DNA from: Budorcas taxicolor
Taxonomy: Eukaryota > Chordata > Mammalia > Artiodactyla > Bovidae
Assembly: GCF_023091745.1 (NCBI RefSeq)
Contig: NC_068925.1
Location: forward strand, 2,356,001 to 2,420,000
Length of the DNA: 64,000 nt
Direction: 5' to 3'
How positions within the stretch are numbered: the first letter of the stretch is position 1; every line of letters starts with the position of its first letter. The position numbers and the translations under genes were made by a program. The notes below the pieces were generated by a model that did not search any database, was not told the origin of the DNA, and worked only from the letters and a program-made list of their open reading frames with translations. Of the stretch, positions 36,110 to 47,567 are shown in pieces.

Positions 36110-37389
36110 GTCATTGACTAAAATAGCTAGTAAAGTAATGCTCAAAATTCTCCAAGCCAGACTTCAGCAATATGTAAACCGTGAACTTCCTGATGTTCAA
36201 CTTGGTTTTAGAAAAGGCAGAGGAACCAGAGATCAAATTGCCAACATCCACTGGATCATGGAAAAAGCAAGAGAGTTCCAGAAAAACATCTATTTCTGCT
36301 TTATTGACTATGCCAAAGCCTTTGACTGTGTGGATCACAATAAACTGAGGAAAATTCTGAAATAGATGGGAATGCCAGAGCATTCCCCTCTTGAGAAACC
36401 TATATGCAGGTCAGGAAGCAACAGTCAGAACTGGACATGGAACAACAGACTGGTTCCAAATAGGAAAAGGAGTACATCAAGGCTGTATATTGTCACCCTG
36501 CTTATTTAACTTACATGCAGAGTATATCATAAGAAATGCTGGGCTGGAAGAAGCACAAGCGGGAATCAAGATTGCCGGGAGAAATATCGGTAACCTCAGG
36601 TATGCAGATGACATCACCCTTATGGCAGAAAGTGAAGAGGAACTAAAAAGCCTCTTGATGAAAGTGAAAGTGGAGAGTGAAAAAGTTGGCTTAAAGCTCA
36701 GCATTCAGAAAATGAAGATCATGGCATCTGGTCCCATCACTTCATGGGAAATAGATGGGGAAACAGTGGAAACAATGTCAGACTTTATCTTCTTGGGCTC
36801 CAAGATCACTGCAGATGGTGATTGCAGCCCTGAAATTAAAAGACACTTAAACCTTGGAAGAAAAGTTATGATCAACCTAGATAGCATATTCAAAAGCAGG
36901 GACATTACTTTGCCAACAAAGGTTCATCTAGTCAAGGCTATGGTTTTTCCTGTGGTCATGTATGGATGTGAGAGTTGGACTGTGAAGAAGGCTGAGTGTC
37001 AAAGAACTGATGCTTTTGAACTGTGGCGTTGGAGAAGACTCTTGAGAGTCCCTTGGACTGAAAGGAGATCCAACCAGTCCATTCTGAAGGAGATCAGCCC
37101 TGGGATTTCTTTGGAGGGAATGATGCTGAAGCTGGAACTCCAGTACTTTGGCCACCTCATGCGAAGAGTTGACTCATTGGAAAAGATTCTGATGCTGGGA
37201 GGGATTGGGGGCAGGAGGAGAAGGGGATGACAGAGGATGAGATGGCTGGATGGCATCACGGACTCGATGGACGTGAGTCTGAGTGAACTCCGGGGGTTGG
37301 TGGTGGACAGGGAGGCCTGGCATGCTGTGATTCATGGGATCGCAAAGAGTCGGACACAACTGAGCAACTGAACTGAACTGAACTGAAAA
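36110..37389 (+). mobile_element. BovB LINE, reverse-transcriptase half and 3' end
   Basis: 5'-truncated BovB with the best preserved coding stretch of the family here. The first part has RT motif A ('CFIDYAKAFDCVDHNK') and ends in a stop at 36365; a small deletion shifts the frame, and 36391-37230 then stays open for 279 codons through 'GCILSPCLFNLHAEYI', 'YADDITLM' (about residue 71), 'ESWTVKKAECQRTDAFELW' and 'HLMRRVDSLEK'. The tail 'gaactgaactgaactga' ends at 37388. With no endonuclease part and a broken RT it cannot move on its own. A gene finder may report the 279-codon frame as a host gene; it is not. Confidence 0.94.
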
Positions 37390-38689
37390 TAGCCTATCAA
37401 ATTGGTAAGGTGTGGGCATTTAAAATACCTGTTATTTGGACAATTGGGCAGCCTTAGAGGGAAAAAAAACAGTATATGTATTTTTGATAACTATCCCACA
37501 GCAAGATAAACCCTGAATGATACACAATTTTGTGTATTTTAGAGTGAAATGATGACAGTATTCTAAGAAATGGGTTTTATAATTTTGGAGTAAGAAAAGT
37601 TTAACTCATTAAAATTTAGAAGGCAGGACACACACACACACACACACACACAAACAAAAAAAATTTGTAAAAATAAATGATTCCAGATGCTAAAATGTAG
37701 CAAACCCCATAAGTATCTAATATAATTAATATAATGGAAAAAATTGTTACAACTAAAATCAAATAAAGCTCCTTCTTTAATACAGAGGAAAAGTCCAGAG
37801 TATAAATTTTAAAAATGGGTAAAACAGATGAATTAACAATTCACAGAAGAAAATTATTCCTTCAACTACAGACAACAGCTTCATTTGTAGGAAAAAAATA
37901 ATAAGTAAATTGTAATCTGAATAATGATACAGTGTTAAAAATCTGAGACATTTTCCTATGCATTGTGTATGTGTGGAGAGGAATATCCGATTGACCAGTA
38001 TCACAATTGTGCTTACTCTTTGAATTAATCAGTAAGCAGGCATACATACTAAGATATGCAGTAGCATGATATTGCAACAAATTTGTGCTTGAAAAAGTGT
38101 GAATATTTTATGACTTAATGAGCCTTGATTTTGATACTGTCATCTATTCTTTTTTCTCCCACAGTTATATATCTTTAAAATATGTTCTATAATTTATCAA
38201 AAATTTCTAGTGCTTGAAAGTAGACTGGCTTATTGTGACCCAGTGCCTCTTAACCACAAATGAAAGTTATTTGTTTTTAATTGCTTTAGAGGTTGGAAAA
38301 TTAAACTTGGCTTTAAGTATGTCCTTTTATAAAGATGTTGATTTATTTTACAAAGCAATTCTGTAACATCACCAGTCTTGAATCATATTTTTGTTGCTTA
38401 CTACTTTTTTATAATAAAAGGTAATTCATTTTTCTAAATTAGTTTCATTTAAAAAAAAAGCATAGCCAAAAGTAAGACAGTATTATGCTTTTTTGCATGA
38501 TAGAATATGCTCATTAAATAAAATTTAAGAAATGGAATTATGTATATAGGTATGATAAATGGTGTTCTAAATACTGCTTTTTACCTTAACAAAAAGGATA
38601 TGTACATTATGATTATGATTTGGTTTGCTTAAAAATATACTTAATCCATGCTCTATGTAATTGCATTTTATTCATTTCTATAACTCCTT
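37390..38689. other. AT-rich intergenic DNA with a CA microsatellite
   Basis: (CA)n of about 12 units at 37629-37652. No recognisable gene. Confidence 0.55.
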
Positions 38690-39120
38690 GGTTTTCCTCT
38701 GTGTGAAATTATCACAATTACAGTCAATTCTAGTTTGATAAAGATTTGACATTATGAATGATGTGAAATGAGCATTCTCAGATGCATCCCTTGGCACACA
38801 TGTGCACACATTTCTTCTGGTACATGGCTAAGGGTAAGCTTTTCTTGATGAAGGCAGGCTGTGTGCTAATATGCTGTACAATTCACACACCAGCATCAGG
38901 AGCTTTCATTACTCCACGTCCTTTACATACGTGATAGAGTTAGTCTTCTTGTTTATTTCATCCTTGTAATGAATGTGTCATAGATTTCATTTGATTTTAA
39001 TCTGGTTTTAATTTTCTTTTACTGGTTGCTAATGGGTTATTTCCTTCTTTTTCCTTGGCATTTAGATTATTCTATCTTGTGAAATGCATCTTTAAGTCTG
39101 TTGTCAATTTTTCTCCTGAA
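38690..39120 (-). repeat. Probable old L1 (L1M-type) fragment
   Basis: Diverged match in order to the antisense of an old L1 3' region: 'tgtgcacacatttcttctgg', 'ccagcatcaggagctttcat', 'tttgattttaatctggtttt'. Assigned by resemblance only. Confidence 0.4.
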
Positions 39121-39696
39121 TTTTTGATGCTTTTGATTTAGAGCACTCCTCTAACTATAGTGTATTTAAACATTTTATGTTGAAAAACTTCACTCTGAAT
39201 ACCAGTATTCCTTAGTCCAGGAAGTGCAACAGATTAATGTTTACATTATGACTAATAATTTTATCAAAAACACTTTTCTCGCACCAACGTCATGAAATTA
39301 ATAAACATTATCTTGGAAAAGACTCATTGTTATGCATTTTACTTAAGTTTACAAATTATCTGAGATTACATTTTAAAATAAATTTTGTGAAGTGAGGGTC
39401 AAGCTCCCTTTTTATGCACCATTATTAATAATTAAATTAATATAATTTATTAAAATGCTATCTTTTCTACATTTTCTGCAGTATGAACTTTTGCTTATTC
39501 AAGTGTGCCCATGTTCTGTAGTCATTCAACAAGTATTCTCTAAAGCTTTCCATATGCACTAATCTTTGCTAGCTGAAATCTTTTGGTTTTAAGTAAGTTG
39601 TAACAATACAGAGGGAGACAAAATAGAATATACATTATGAATTTTGGATGAAAATATTGGGAGGCCAATTAGATAGATATAATATACTATATTGTT
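39121..39696. other. AT-rich intergenic DNA
   Basis: No recognisable gene or repeat. Confidence 0.5.
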
Positions 39697-39940
39697 TTAG
39701 TACTTTGGCCACCTGATGCAGAGAGCCAACTCAATGTAAAAGACCCTGATGCTAGTAAAGATGAAGGCAAAAAGGAGGACAACAGAGTATGAGACAGTTG
39801 GATATTAATCATGTCACTGACTCAATGGACATGAAGCTGAGCAAATTCCAGACATAGTGGAGGACTGAGGAGCCTGGCATGCTATAGTCTATGAAGACAC
39901 AGAGTCGGACATGACTTACCAACTGAACAACAACAAATCA
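39697..39940 (+). mobile_element. BovB LINE, short 3' end
   Basis: Diverged 3'-terminal fragment ('tttggccacctgatgcagag' to 'accaactgaacaacaacaaa'). Confidence 0.82.
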
Positions 39941-40208
39941 AATAAGCAGTGAATTTTTGCTGACAGAGACTAGTCCATTTAATATGAGATCAGCAAAAAA
40001 ATAATAATTTCTTATAAATACAAACACTAGGGAGATAATCTTGATATCAGAAAGTTAAGCATAAAATGGCAGGATCATGAGGATAATCAATTTATATTAA
40101 TACAGGAAGCAAATTTTCAAATAATGTCCGATTAAGATAACTGTAAAACTAAGTGGGGGAAAGATCACTAGCTCAAAGCAGTGGATAAGATGTTCAACAT
40201 TAAGGCAG

Positions 40209-41268
40209 TCATTTTCTCAAGGCTGTCATGACATCCTTATTCCTCAGAGTATATATCATGGGATTAAACATCAGGGTAACATGGTATAGAAAGGAGAAAA
40301 AAATCTTTCCTGTAAAAATGTTGGAATCATGTCATAAATATGTAATGGTTCTGGGTCCACAAAATAAAGGCTCAACTATGGGTCTTCCCAGGTGGCGCTA
40401 ATGGTAAAGAACTTACCTGCCAATGCAGGAGACATAAGAGACACAGGTTCAATCCCTGGGTAGGGAAGATCCCCTGGAGAAGGGCACAGCAGCCCACTCC
40501 CGTGTTCTTGCCTGGAGAATCCCATGGACAGAGGAGCCGGCTGGGCTACGGTCCACAGGGTTGCAGAGAATTGGACAAAACCGAAGCGACTTAGTGCACA
40601 CGCGTGATGTGTGGTGGGCAGGTGGAGAAAACTTTAGCTCATCCTGTTGCTGATAGCAACATTGGATGAAGAAGTGATTTTACTGTAGGAGCCAAGTGTC
40701 AACTGAAAAGGGATCACGACAAACAATTCACTAATGGTACAACTACAGAGACTGACATCTCATTCAGAAAAACATCGCCACAAGCCAGCTTGTAGTTAGA
40801 TCCAAAAATGACAGAGGGAAAATTGGCATGCTTGCCTTATCCTGACTGTAACACCACTGATCCAAGAGCCAAGCGTCATCAGCTGAATACACAGCTCCTG
40901 GTTTATAAGTAGGGGAAGTTGCGGAAGTTACAGTTGGCCACATAGCAGTCACGGGCCATAACTGTCAAGACCAAGCATGCAAAATTATATATATATATAT
41001 ATTCTGACTGTGAAGGTTTATGAATATTCTAGATTTCCAGGAAGGAAAAGTTACTGAGGAAAATACACATGGAAATTTGAGAGCCTCGTCAACTCTGATT
41101 ATAAGAGTATTGCTCTTGCTTCTCACCAGGATAATGGCATAAAAAAGGAAAATATTACAAAGAGAAACACTCAGACATTGGGAATCAGAAAAATCGAAAA
41201 GAACCAGTGTTATCATTGAAATGAGATGTGCTTTTTGGTTGTGTGTGTGTGTGTGTTTGATGTTCTCT
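40209..41268 (-). pseudogene. OR10AG-like olfactory receptor pseudogene, heavily decayed
   Basis: A splice-acceptor-like 'CTCTTTTCACAG' ends at 41269, but the ATG after it is lost and a CA repeat fills the former N-terminal codons. The receptor is then readable as 'VLFDFSDSQCLSVSL', TM1 'IFLFYAIILV', 'RVDEALKFPCVFSSVTFPSW', after which an AT repeat (40988-41002) replaces the start of TM3. Further pieces follow: the 'HGPDCYVAN'-like DRY region near 40950, 'LGSWISGVT'-like loop 2, 'LACGDVFLNEMSV'-like TM5 entrance. A SINE (40382-40607) interrupts the TM6 part, and 'LMFNPMIYTLRNKDVMTALRK' closes the frame at the TGA (40209-40211). The most degraded copy of the group. Confidence 0.88.
40382..40607 (+). 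repeat. Bov-tA-type SINE inside an OR pseudogene
   Basis: Complete sense copy ('gtcttcccaggtggcgctaa' to 'ccgaagcgacttagtgcaca') inserted in the 3' third of the OR remnant. Confidence 0.9.
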
Positions 41269-41359
41269 CTGTGAAAAGAGTGAAATCAGCAATTCTTATT
41301 TTTATTTTATATAGTAATTTTATTTTATATAGTATAGCTATATATAAATATATATATTT

Positions 41360-41646
41360 GTTATTGCTGTTCAGTCTTCCAGTCATGTCTGACTCTTTGC
41401 AACCCTATGGACCGCAGCACTCCAGGCCTCCCTGTCCCTCACCATCTTCCGGAGTTTGCCCAAGTTCATGTCCATTGCATCCGTGATGCCACTCAACCAT
41501 CTCATCTTCTGATGCCCTCTTCTCCGGCCCTCAGTCTTTCCCAGCATCGGGGTCTTTTCTAATGAGTCAACTGTTTGCATCAGGTGGCCAAAGTATTGGA
41601 GCTTCAGCTTCAGCTTCAGCATCAGTCCTTCCAATGAATATTGAAA
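41360..41646 (-). mobile_element. BovB LINE, 3' end
   Basis: Antisense 5'-truncated copy ('tgttcagtcttccagtcatg' to 'agtccttccaatgaatattg'). Confidence 0.9.
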
Positions 41647-42655
41647 CATATGCCTTTATATTATATAAAATATATATTCTACATATGTAAAAGTGCCTAT
41701 GTACATATGTATCCTATGATACATATGTATCATAATCTTAAATTTATCTCATTTGTAACTATTATTAAAGCCATTTTAGTCCTTTTTGAGACTAAAATGA
41801 GACTAAAGCCATTTTAGTCCTTTTTGAGACTTGACCAAACATTATATATTCTGGCTCTGTTTAGTTCATAAAAAATGTGCTATTTCTTTCAAACATCAAA
41901 TACTATTTGGCTGATATTGAAATTTCTGTTAGCTACTAAATATTCTGTAAAATGTTGGGAGGCAATAAGAAGAAATGCAGTAATTTTCTTCCATATATAG
42001 TTTTTATTTTCTGAATAAAATTTATTATTTTTGTGATGTGCATATTATTCTCTTTGTAATAAATCCATACTACAAAAAAGTATAAATAAGTAAATAGGCC
42101 AGACATTATCTGAACTGTCACTGTAAAGAAGCCCATTCTCTCTTCTAATACACATCCAGATATTGCTGACATACATACACACCAACTAGAAAGATGCACA
42201 TGTGAAATGTTATATGAATACATAGATGCTATCTTCCTTTGTTTCACAAAAATAGAGTTATATTTATACATACATTTATGTACTTATTAAACGCCTGAAA
42301 AGCTTGGGATTTCCTCACTTGCATGGCTCTAAAACATTGTCCTGAGAGACTGTGCAGCATCACATAGTAAATGGGCACCCGCGTCTACTATGTTCCAAAT
42401 GAGAACAGCTTCCCTTTGCTTTGCTAGTGTTGTCTTTTGCAGTATTAAAAAAAAAAAGCTTTTAATAAACATCCTTGAAAAAACACGATTAACCATCATT
42501 CTTGGGCAAATACTTTTATGAGGCTTCATTGATATCATTTTTAAAGTAAAAAAAAAAATTCTACATATTTTTTAAAATCACTGTTCCCAAAAGATACAGA
42601 ATTTATTCCAGATGATTAGAATAAAAACACCATAAAAAAAGACTGCTTTCACAGT
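41647..42655. other. AT-rich intergenic DNA with a 26-bp direct duplication
   Basis: 'agccattttagtcctttttg' plus 'agact' occurs at about 41769 and again at 41806, separated by 'aaaatgagacta'. Otherwise unrecognised. Confidence 0.55.
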
Positions 42656-43126
42656 GTATTACTTTCCTAGATCTATTGTAACAAATAATCACAAATTGAG
42701 TGGTGTAAGTAACAGAAGTTGACTTTCTCACATCTGTAAAAGCCAGTGTCCCAAATCACAGTGTTGACAGGGTTTTCCTCCACAGACTCTAAAGGGATAG
42801 TCACTCCTCACTTCTTGCAGCTTTTGATGGTGCCTGGCCTCCTTCGCTTCATGGCTGTGTCACTCCCATTGCTTCTTCCATCTTCACGTGATATTCTTCT
42901 ATGTGTCACTGCGTCTCTATTTTTAACTTAATCTCCCTTCCCACCTTATAAGAACTAAGAACAATGATCATAGGATATAGTGCCCTTTCCTTAAATTAAG
43001 ATAATCTTATTTCAAAGTCCTTAACTGAATTACACCTGCAAAGGCTTTTATTTTCCTAATAAGTTCAGGTTTGCAGGTTGTAACCTGACATATTTAGAGG
43101 GATCAACATTCAACCCAAAGCAGTTT
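42656..43126 (-). mobile_element. Probable ancient LTR (ERVL-MaLR/MLT1 type)
   Basis: The plus strand reads like the reverse of an old mammalian LTR: 'ttgtaacaaataatcacaaa' with 'cagaagttgactttctcaca' at one end, 'cccaccttataagaactaag' in the middle, and 'gtccttaactgaattacacc' then 'gatcaacattcaacccaaag' at the other. Recognised by pattern; subtype unsure. Confidence 0.5.
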
Positions 43127-43767
43127 ATAGTTTAAATTCCTAATATTCCTAATATTAAGGAGACACTTCAAAAGTAAACCTTGAAGCGACAAGCTGGAGG
43201 AAATGACGTCACTAGAGAACAATCAGCATTGAGGTAACAAAGGATCCTTTCAGGGTTTGTACTCTGAAAGGGTTATGGACAGTTGCAAAATAGAGAAAGA
43301 AGGAAAAACTGCAAGAAAACACACAGATTCCCCTACTCCCACCAACTTGGATGCGGTTGTTATTTTCTCATCGTCTAAATCCAGTCGTAAGTACAGAAAA
43401 TGACAGTGAATATGCCTGAAGGAATGGGAAGTTTCAAGCAAATTTCTTACAGGCATGACCATGATCATTGGTTATATTGCAGTTAACTATCATTTTATTG
43501 CTCAGGAAATCTTCTTAACTCACTCTTTCCCAGTGAGAGGAAAGATAGGTCTTCAGAATAGATCATTGCCATGGAGATAATTTGTGTTTTGATAACCCAG
43601 AAACCCTTTACTCTTTGAAACTAAGGTCCTTTCACATAATGTGAGATGGCAGTGATGATACTAACTTTCAGTTTATAGGAATATAGAAATAAACTAGATA
43701 ATATTTTCTGATGTATTTACATGGGAAACATAGAAACAAATTGCTTCTGTAATTTCAAGCCTTCGAG
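43127..43767. other. Intergenic DNA downstream of the OR10AG1-like pseudogene
   Basis: No recognisable gene or repeat. As the 3' flank of a minus-strand gene it may hold the 3' UTR; no clear polyadenylation signal was picked out. Confidence 0.5.
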
Positions 43768-44716
43768 TCAAGTTGATAATTTACTTAGTAGTTTTCTCAG
43801 TGCTACGGTGGTATCTTTGTTCCTCAGAGTAAATATAATGGGATTCAACGTTGGGATCCAAACTGTGTAGAAAAGAGATCAGCTTCCCAGTTTCTTCAGA
43901 TTGATTTGGTCTGGGCTGTAAATAGGTGGTAGAGGCTGTGCTGTAGAATAAGACCGCCACTGTGAGGTAAGACGAGAAAGTAGAGAAGGATTTAGCCCTC
44001 CCTCTGGCAGATCGGGGTTTCAGAATGTTGGAGATGATTTTGCCACAGGAGACACCAATCAACAGAAATGGAACCATGATGAACACGAATGCAACTACAT
44101 AGACTGCTATCTCGTTCACAAATGTGTCCCCACAAGCAAGCTTGAATACTGGGGGGAGGTCACAGAAAAAATGATTAATTGCACTAGACCCACAAAAGAG
44201 CAGAGAGGAAACCTGCCATGTTTGCCCAATTACAACAGGAACTCCACTGACCCAGGAGGCAGTGACCAGCTGGACACAGACCTGGGGGCTCATGATCAGA
44301 CCATAGTGAAGAGGGTTACAAATGGCCACATAGCGGTCATAGGCCATCATGGCCAGGAGAAGACACTCTAAACCTCCAAACAGAAGGACCAAACACATTT
44401 GTGTAGCACAGGCAATGAAAGATACGTGCCCTTTCTGGTTCAGAAGGTCCGTGAGCATTCTTGGGATAGTGACAGTTACGTAACAGATTTCTAAAATGGA
44501 AAAGTGGTTGAGGAAAAAGTACATGGGGGTCTGGAGAGTAGGGTCAATTCTTGTTATCAGTACAATGACACTATTGCACATCACGATGGTCAGATAGAAG
44601 ATGAAAAATATCCCCCAAAGAATCCATTGGAAATTGGGAATATCAGAAAACCCCAAGAGGATAAATTCCATCATTGTAGTGATATTTGATTTTTCTGTTC
44701 TTAATTTGTACTCCAT
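43768..44716 (-). pseudogene. OR10AG1: OR10AG1-like olfactory receptor, one frameshift before TM7
   Basis: Class II odorant receptor closest to mammalian OR10AG1. The start at 44716 follows a CAG acceptor and gives 23 residues to 'FILLGF' with an NIT site at Asn11 (an upstream in-frame ATG at 44737 lies before the acceptor). All landmarks are present: TM1 'IVMCNSVIVLI', 'PMYFFLNHFSILEICYVTV', loop-1 Cys in 'ACATQMC', TM3 'LLLAMMAYDRYVAICNPLHY', 'SSAINHFFCDLPPVFKLACGD', TM5 'LLIGVSCGKIISNILKPRSA', TM6 'KSFSTFSSYLTVAVLFY' (the usual FSTCSSH Cys and His are replaced). At about 43874-43876 two bases are missing after 'KLIS'; the frame then reads 29 unrelated residues to a stop at 43781. In the other frame the normal TM7 and tail follow: 'LFYTVWIPTLNPIIFTLRNK' up to 'LLSKLST' and TGA (43768-43770). 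A recent pseudogene, a segregating null allele, or a sequence error are all possible. Confidence 0.9.
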
Positions 44717-44745
44717 CTGTAGATATGATAAATTCAAGATGGTTA
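44717..44745 (-). promoter_or_regulatory. 3' splice acceptor next to OR start codon
   Basis: Minus-strand 'TTATCATATCTACAG' ends at the ATG at 44716. Same position as in the sister copies. Confidence 0.55.
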
Positions 44746-44957
44746 ATTCATTAATCCTTTTGATTAATGTTTCCCTTCTGTTAACTGGATCAGATGCATG
44801 AACCTATTTACATAATCCATACAAGTACTGCTGCCTTTGCCTTGCTCAGTTTCTAAGAAATGAGATTTGAAACCTCAGCAATGAACTGACGTGCAGTTAA
44901 AATCAATTAAAGAAATAAAATCCTTATTTTTTACACTTGGATGTACTGATACCAGAG

Positions 44958-45172
44958 GGCTTCCCTGGTATCTCAGCAGTAAAATAATTTGCTTGAAATG
45001 CAGGAGATACAGGAGATGTAGGTTTGATCCATGGGCAAGGAAGATCGCTTGGAGGAGGGGATGGCAACCTACTCCAGTATTCTTGCCTAGAGAATTCCAT
45101 GGGCAAGGAGCCTGGCGGGCTATGGTCCATGGGATCACAAAGAGTCAGACATGATGGAAGTGACTGAGCAGC
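44958..45172 (+). repeat. Bov-tA-type SINE with CAG tail
   Basis: Sense copy ('gggcttccctggtatctcag' to 'gtgactgagcagcagcagta'). Confidence 0.9.
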
Positions 45173-45660
45173 AGCAGTAATGATACCAGAAACAATACAA
45201 TGTATGCATTTTTATTTAGAGCTATTGTGCAGCAATAGTATTAAATTGTTTCACTCCTTTTAAGAGTGCAATTATATATGACACAGCCTGGCTATTGTTT
45301 TTCTTTGGGTTCATCAATTTCTTTTTCTGTACCTATTGACTTATTCCATTTTCTTTCAACTCAAAGCTTTTCACTTAAAACTTTTGCCTAATTTTTATTC
45401 ATAACATTTTAAGCCCTCCCATTTCTACTCCAATGAGAACTGACTTTCTTAAACTCAGTCCTTGTTACTGGGAGAATAGATACGTATAATTGTATTGTTC
45501 TCGTCTGTGTACCTCACCCATCAGTTATGTTACACATGGAAAGCATGTTACATCATGGGGTCCAATAACATTCGCTATTAATACCCACTGTACACTGCAT
45601 TACAAATACCAATTAACCCTTAACTCAGTCCATACATATGACCCATTCTTCATGATATTT
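45173..45660. other. Intergenic DNA, no gene seen
   Basis: No recognisable gene or repeat. Confidence 0.5.
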
Positions 45661-45968
45661 GGAGTTCCCTAATAGCTCAGTTGGTAAAGAATCCACTTGC
45701 AATGCAGGAGACCCTGGTTTGATTCCTGGGTAGGGAAGATCCAGTGGAGAAGGGATAGGCTACCCACTCCAGTATTCTCGGGCTTCCCTTGTGACTCAGC
45801 TGGTAAAGAATCTGTCTGCAAGGCAGGAGACCTGGGTTCGATCCCTGGGTCGGGAAGATCCCCTGGGGAAAGGGAAAGGATACCCACTCTAGTATTCTGG
45901 CCTGGAGAATTCTATAGACTGTCCATGTGGTCACAAAGAGTCAGACATGACTGAGTAATTTTCACTTT
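45661..45968 (+). repeat. Ruminant SINE, dimeric
   Basis: Head unit (45661-45780) followed directly by a full SINE (45781-45968) ending 'agacatgactgagtaatttt'. Same architecture as the copy at 23449. Confidence 0.89.
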
Positions 45969-46944
45969 CATGATATTTTAATATAGTCTGTTCTTAACCT
46001 ATGTGATTCTCCGATCCATTGTTATCTACTTCTCTTACAACCAAATAAAATACTTCCTATATAATTCCTTTGTAATTTTATCTAATAAATGTAACTTCAC
46101 TTAAACCCTATAATTATTTATTTTGGGAATGCAAATGGCAAAAGCGTATGAGTGGGACTAACACACACACACACAGAGGCCTGTTATCTTGCTTCAATTC
46201 AAGTTCATGTAATCAGTTATCAGGCAGTCAACAGTGTGTGACAATTTTCATAACACTTTATTAATGTTTGTTTTCTGTGTTTTCATATTTCATTAAATCT
46301 ACTATGTCTGTTCCCATCTTCCAGCTCCACAAACTATTGCTTTTGCGTTAATACTTTGATTAAAAAAATTGAGTCAACAAATGTTCTCTCATATTTCTCT
46401 ATTTCCATTAGAATTAGTTTTCAAAATTACCTTAACTGAAAGTTTTATTATAAATACTATTATTATTATTGCTATTTCACTTATTTCTAATTTTATCATT
46501 AAAAAAGTTAAGAAATACATTGGTTAAGTTGTTAACTAATTTTCAGATAAAGATCTCAGAATTTCATATTTTTCTGTTTTATCCTTTTTATCTTAAACCT
46601 CAAATCAGAACTACTTTTAAATAAAACCCATTTAACATCTTACCTTCATGAATTTATATGAAGTTATCTATGAGAATATAGATGTTTTGACCCTGTAAAT
46701 TTTTATAATTCTTTTGAATCAGGAAGTCACTGTCATTCTGGAGTCTTCTTAAAAGATCAGCTGCTCTTATGTAGGAAGTAGTCATGCTCACCCTGGGGGA
46801 CATTTTCTGTTGAGTATCAGTTTAATTTCTAGAAGACTGCTTCTGTTTGGTGATCATCTGGGTTTATGTTTTAAGACTACTTTTTCTGTAGATGATTTGT
46901 CCTCTGACGCTCCTTCTTGGCATAAAAGTTCCCCTCTGTGGGGG
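45969..46944. other. AT-rich intergenic DNA, no gene seen
   Basis: No recognisable gene or repeat. Confidence 0.5.
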
Positions 46945-47080
46945 TGGAAAGATGACACTTAATTATCTAGTATCAATAGTGCAAAAATGACATTTATCTA
47001 GTATCAATAGTGGAAAAATGATATTTATCTAGTATCAATAGTGGAAAAATGACACTTAATTATCTAGTATCAATAGTACT
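46945..47080. repeat. Tandem repeat, about four units of 32-37 bp
   Basis: The core 'tatctagtatcaatagtg' with 'gaaaaatgacactta' recurs four times; the two outer units keep an 'attaat' type extension, the inner two have lost it. Confidence 0.9.
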
Positions 47081-47445
47081 TTCTGGAAAAAAAATTAAAA
47101 CTTTCAATTTATTGCATTTCAGACCATTAGTAATTGCTGTAAGTTTGTCTTCCTTAATTTTATTCCCATAATTCATTCAGATCTCATCTTTCACATCTTT
47201 AGAAAAGTGTATCACTTACTAATACACAAACATGATATTGTTGCTCTTTCCAATATACTGTGGGGAGGATTAGATCCCTTTTCAGAAGTAGAACACTGTT
47301 CCTAGATTAACTTTTGTGGAAATTAAAGCATGTTATATCTGCTGACAAAAATCTGGGTAGTTTTATTCATGTTAGGATATCTAGTTGGTCATCAGCGTAG
47401 GTATCTAGCAGATTAAAAATGAAAGGCACCTTAAAAATAGCCTAG
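47081..47445. other. Intergenic DNA, no gene seen
   Basis: No recognisable gene or repeat. Confidence 0.5.
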
Positions 47446-47517
47446 AGCCTGTTATGCAGAGTGAAGTCAGAAAGAGAAAGACAGATATCCTATATTAACA
47501 CACATGCACACATATAT

Positions 47518-47567
<50 letters not shown>

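Noticed and set aside
36391..37230. 279-codon open frame, the longest apart from the ORs
   Set aside because: It carries BovB reverse-transcriptase motifs (YADDITLM) and ends in the BovB tail; it is a LINE remnant, not a host gene.
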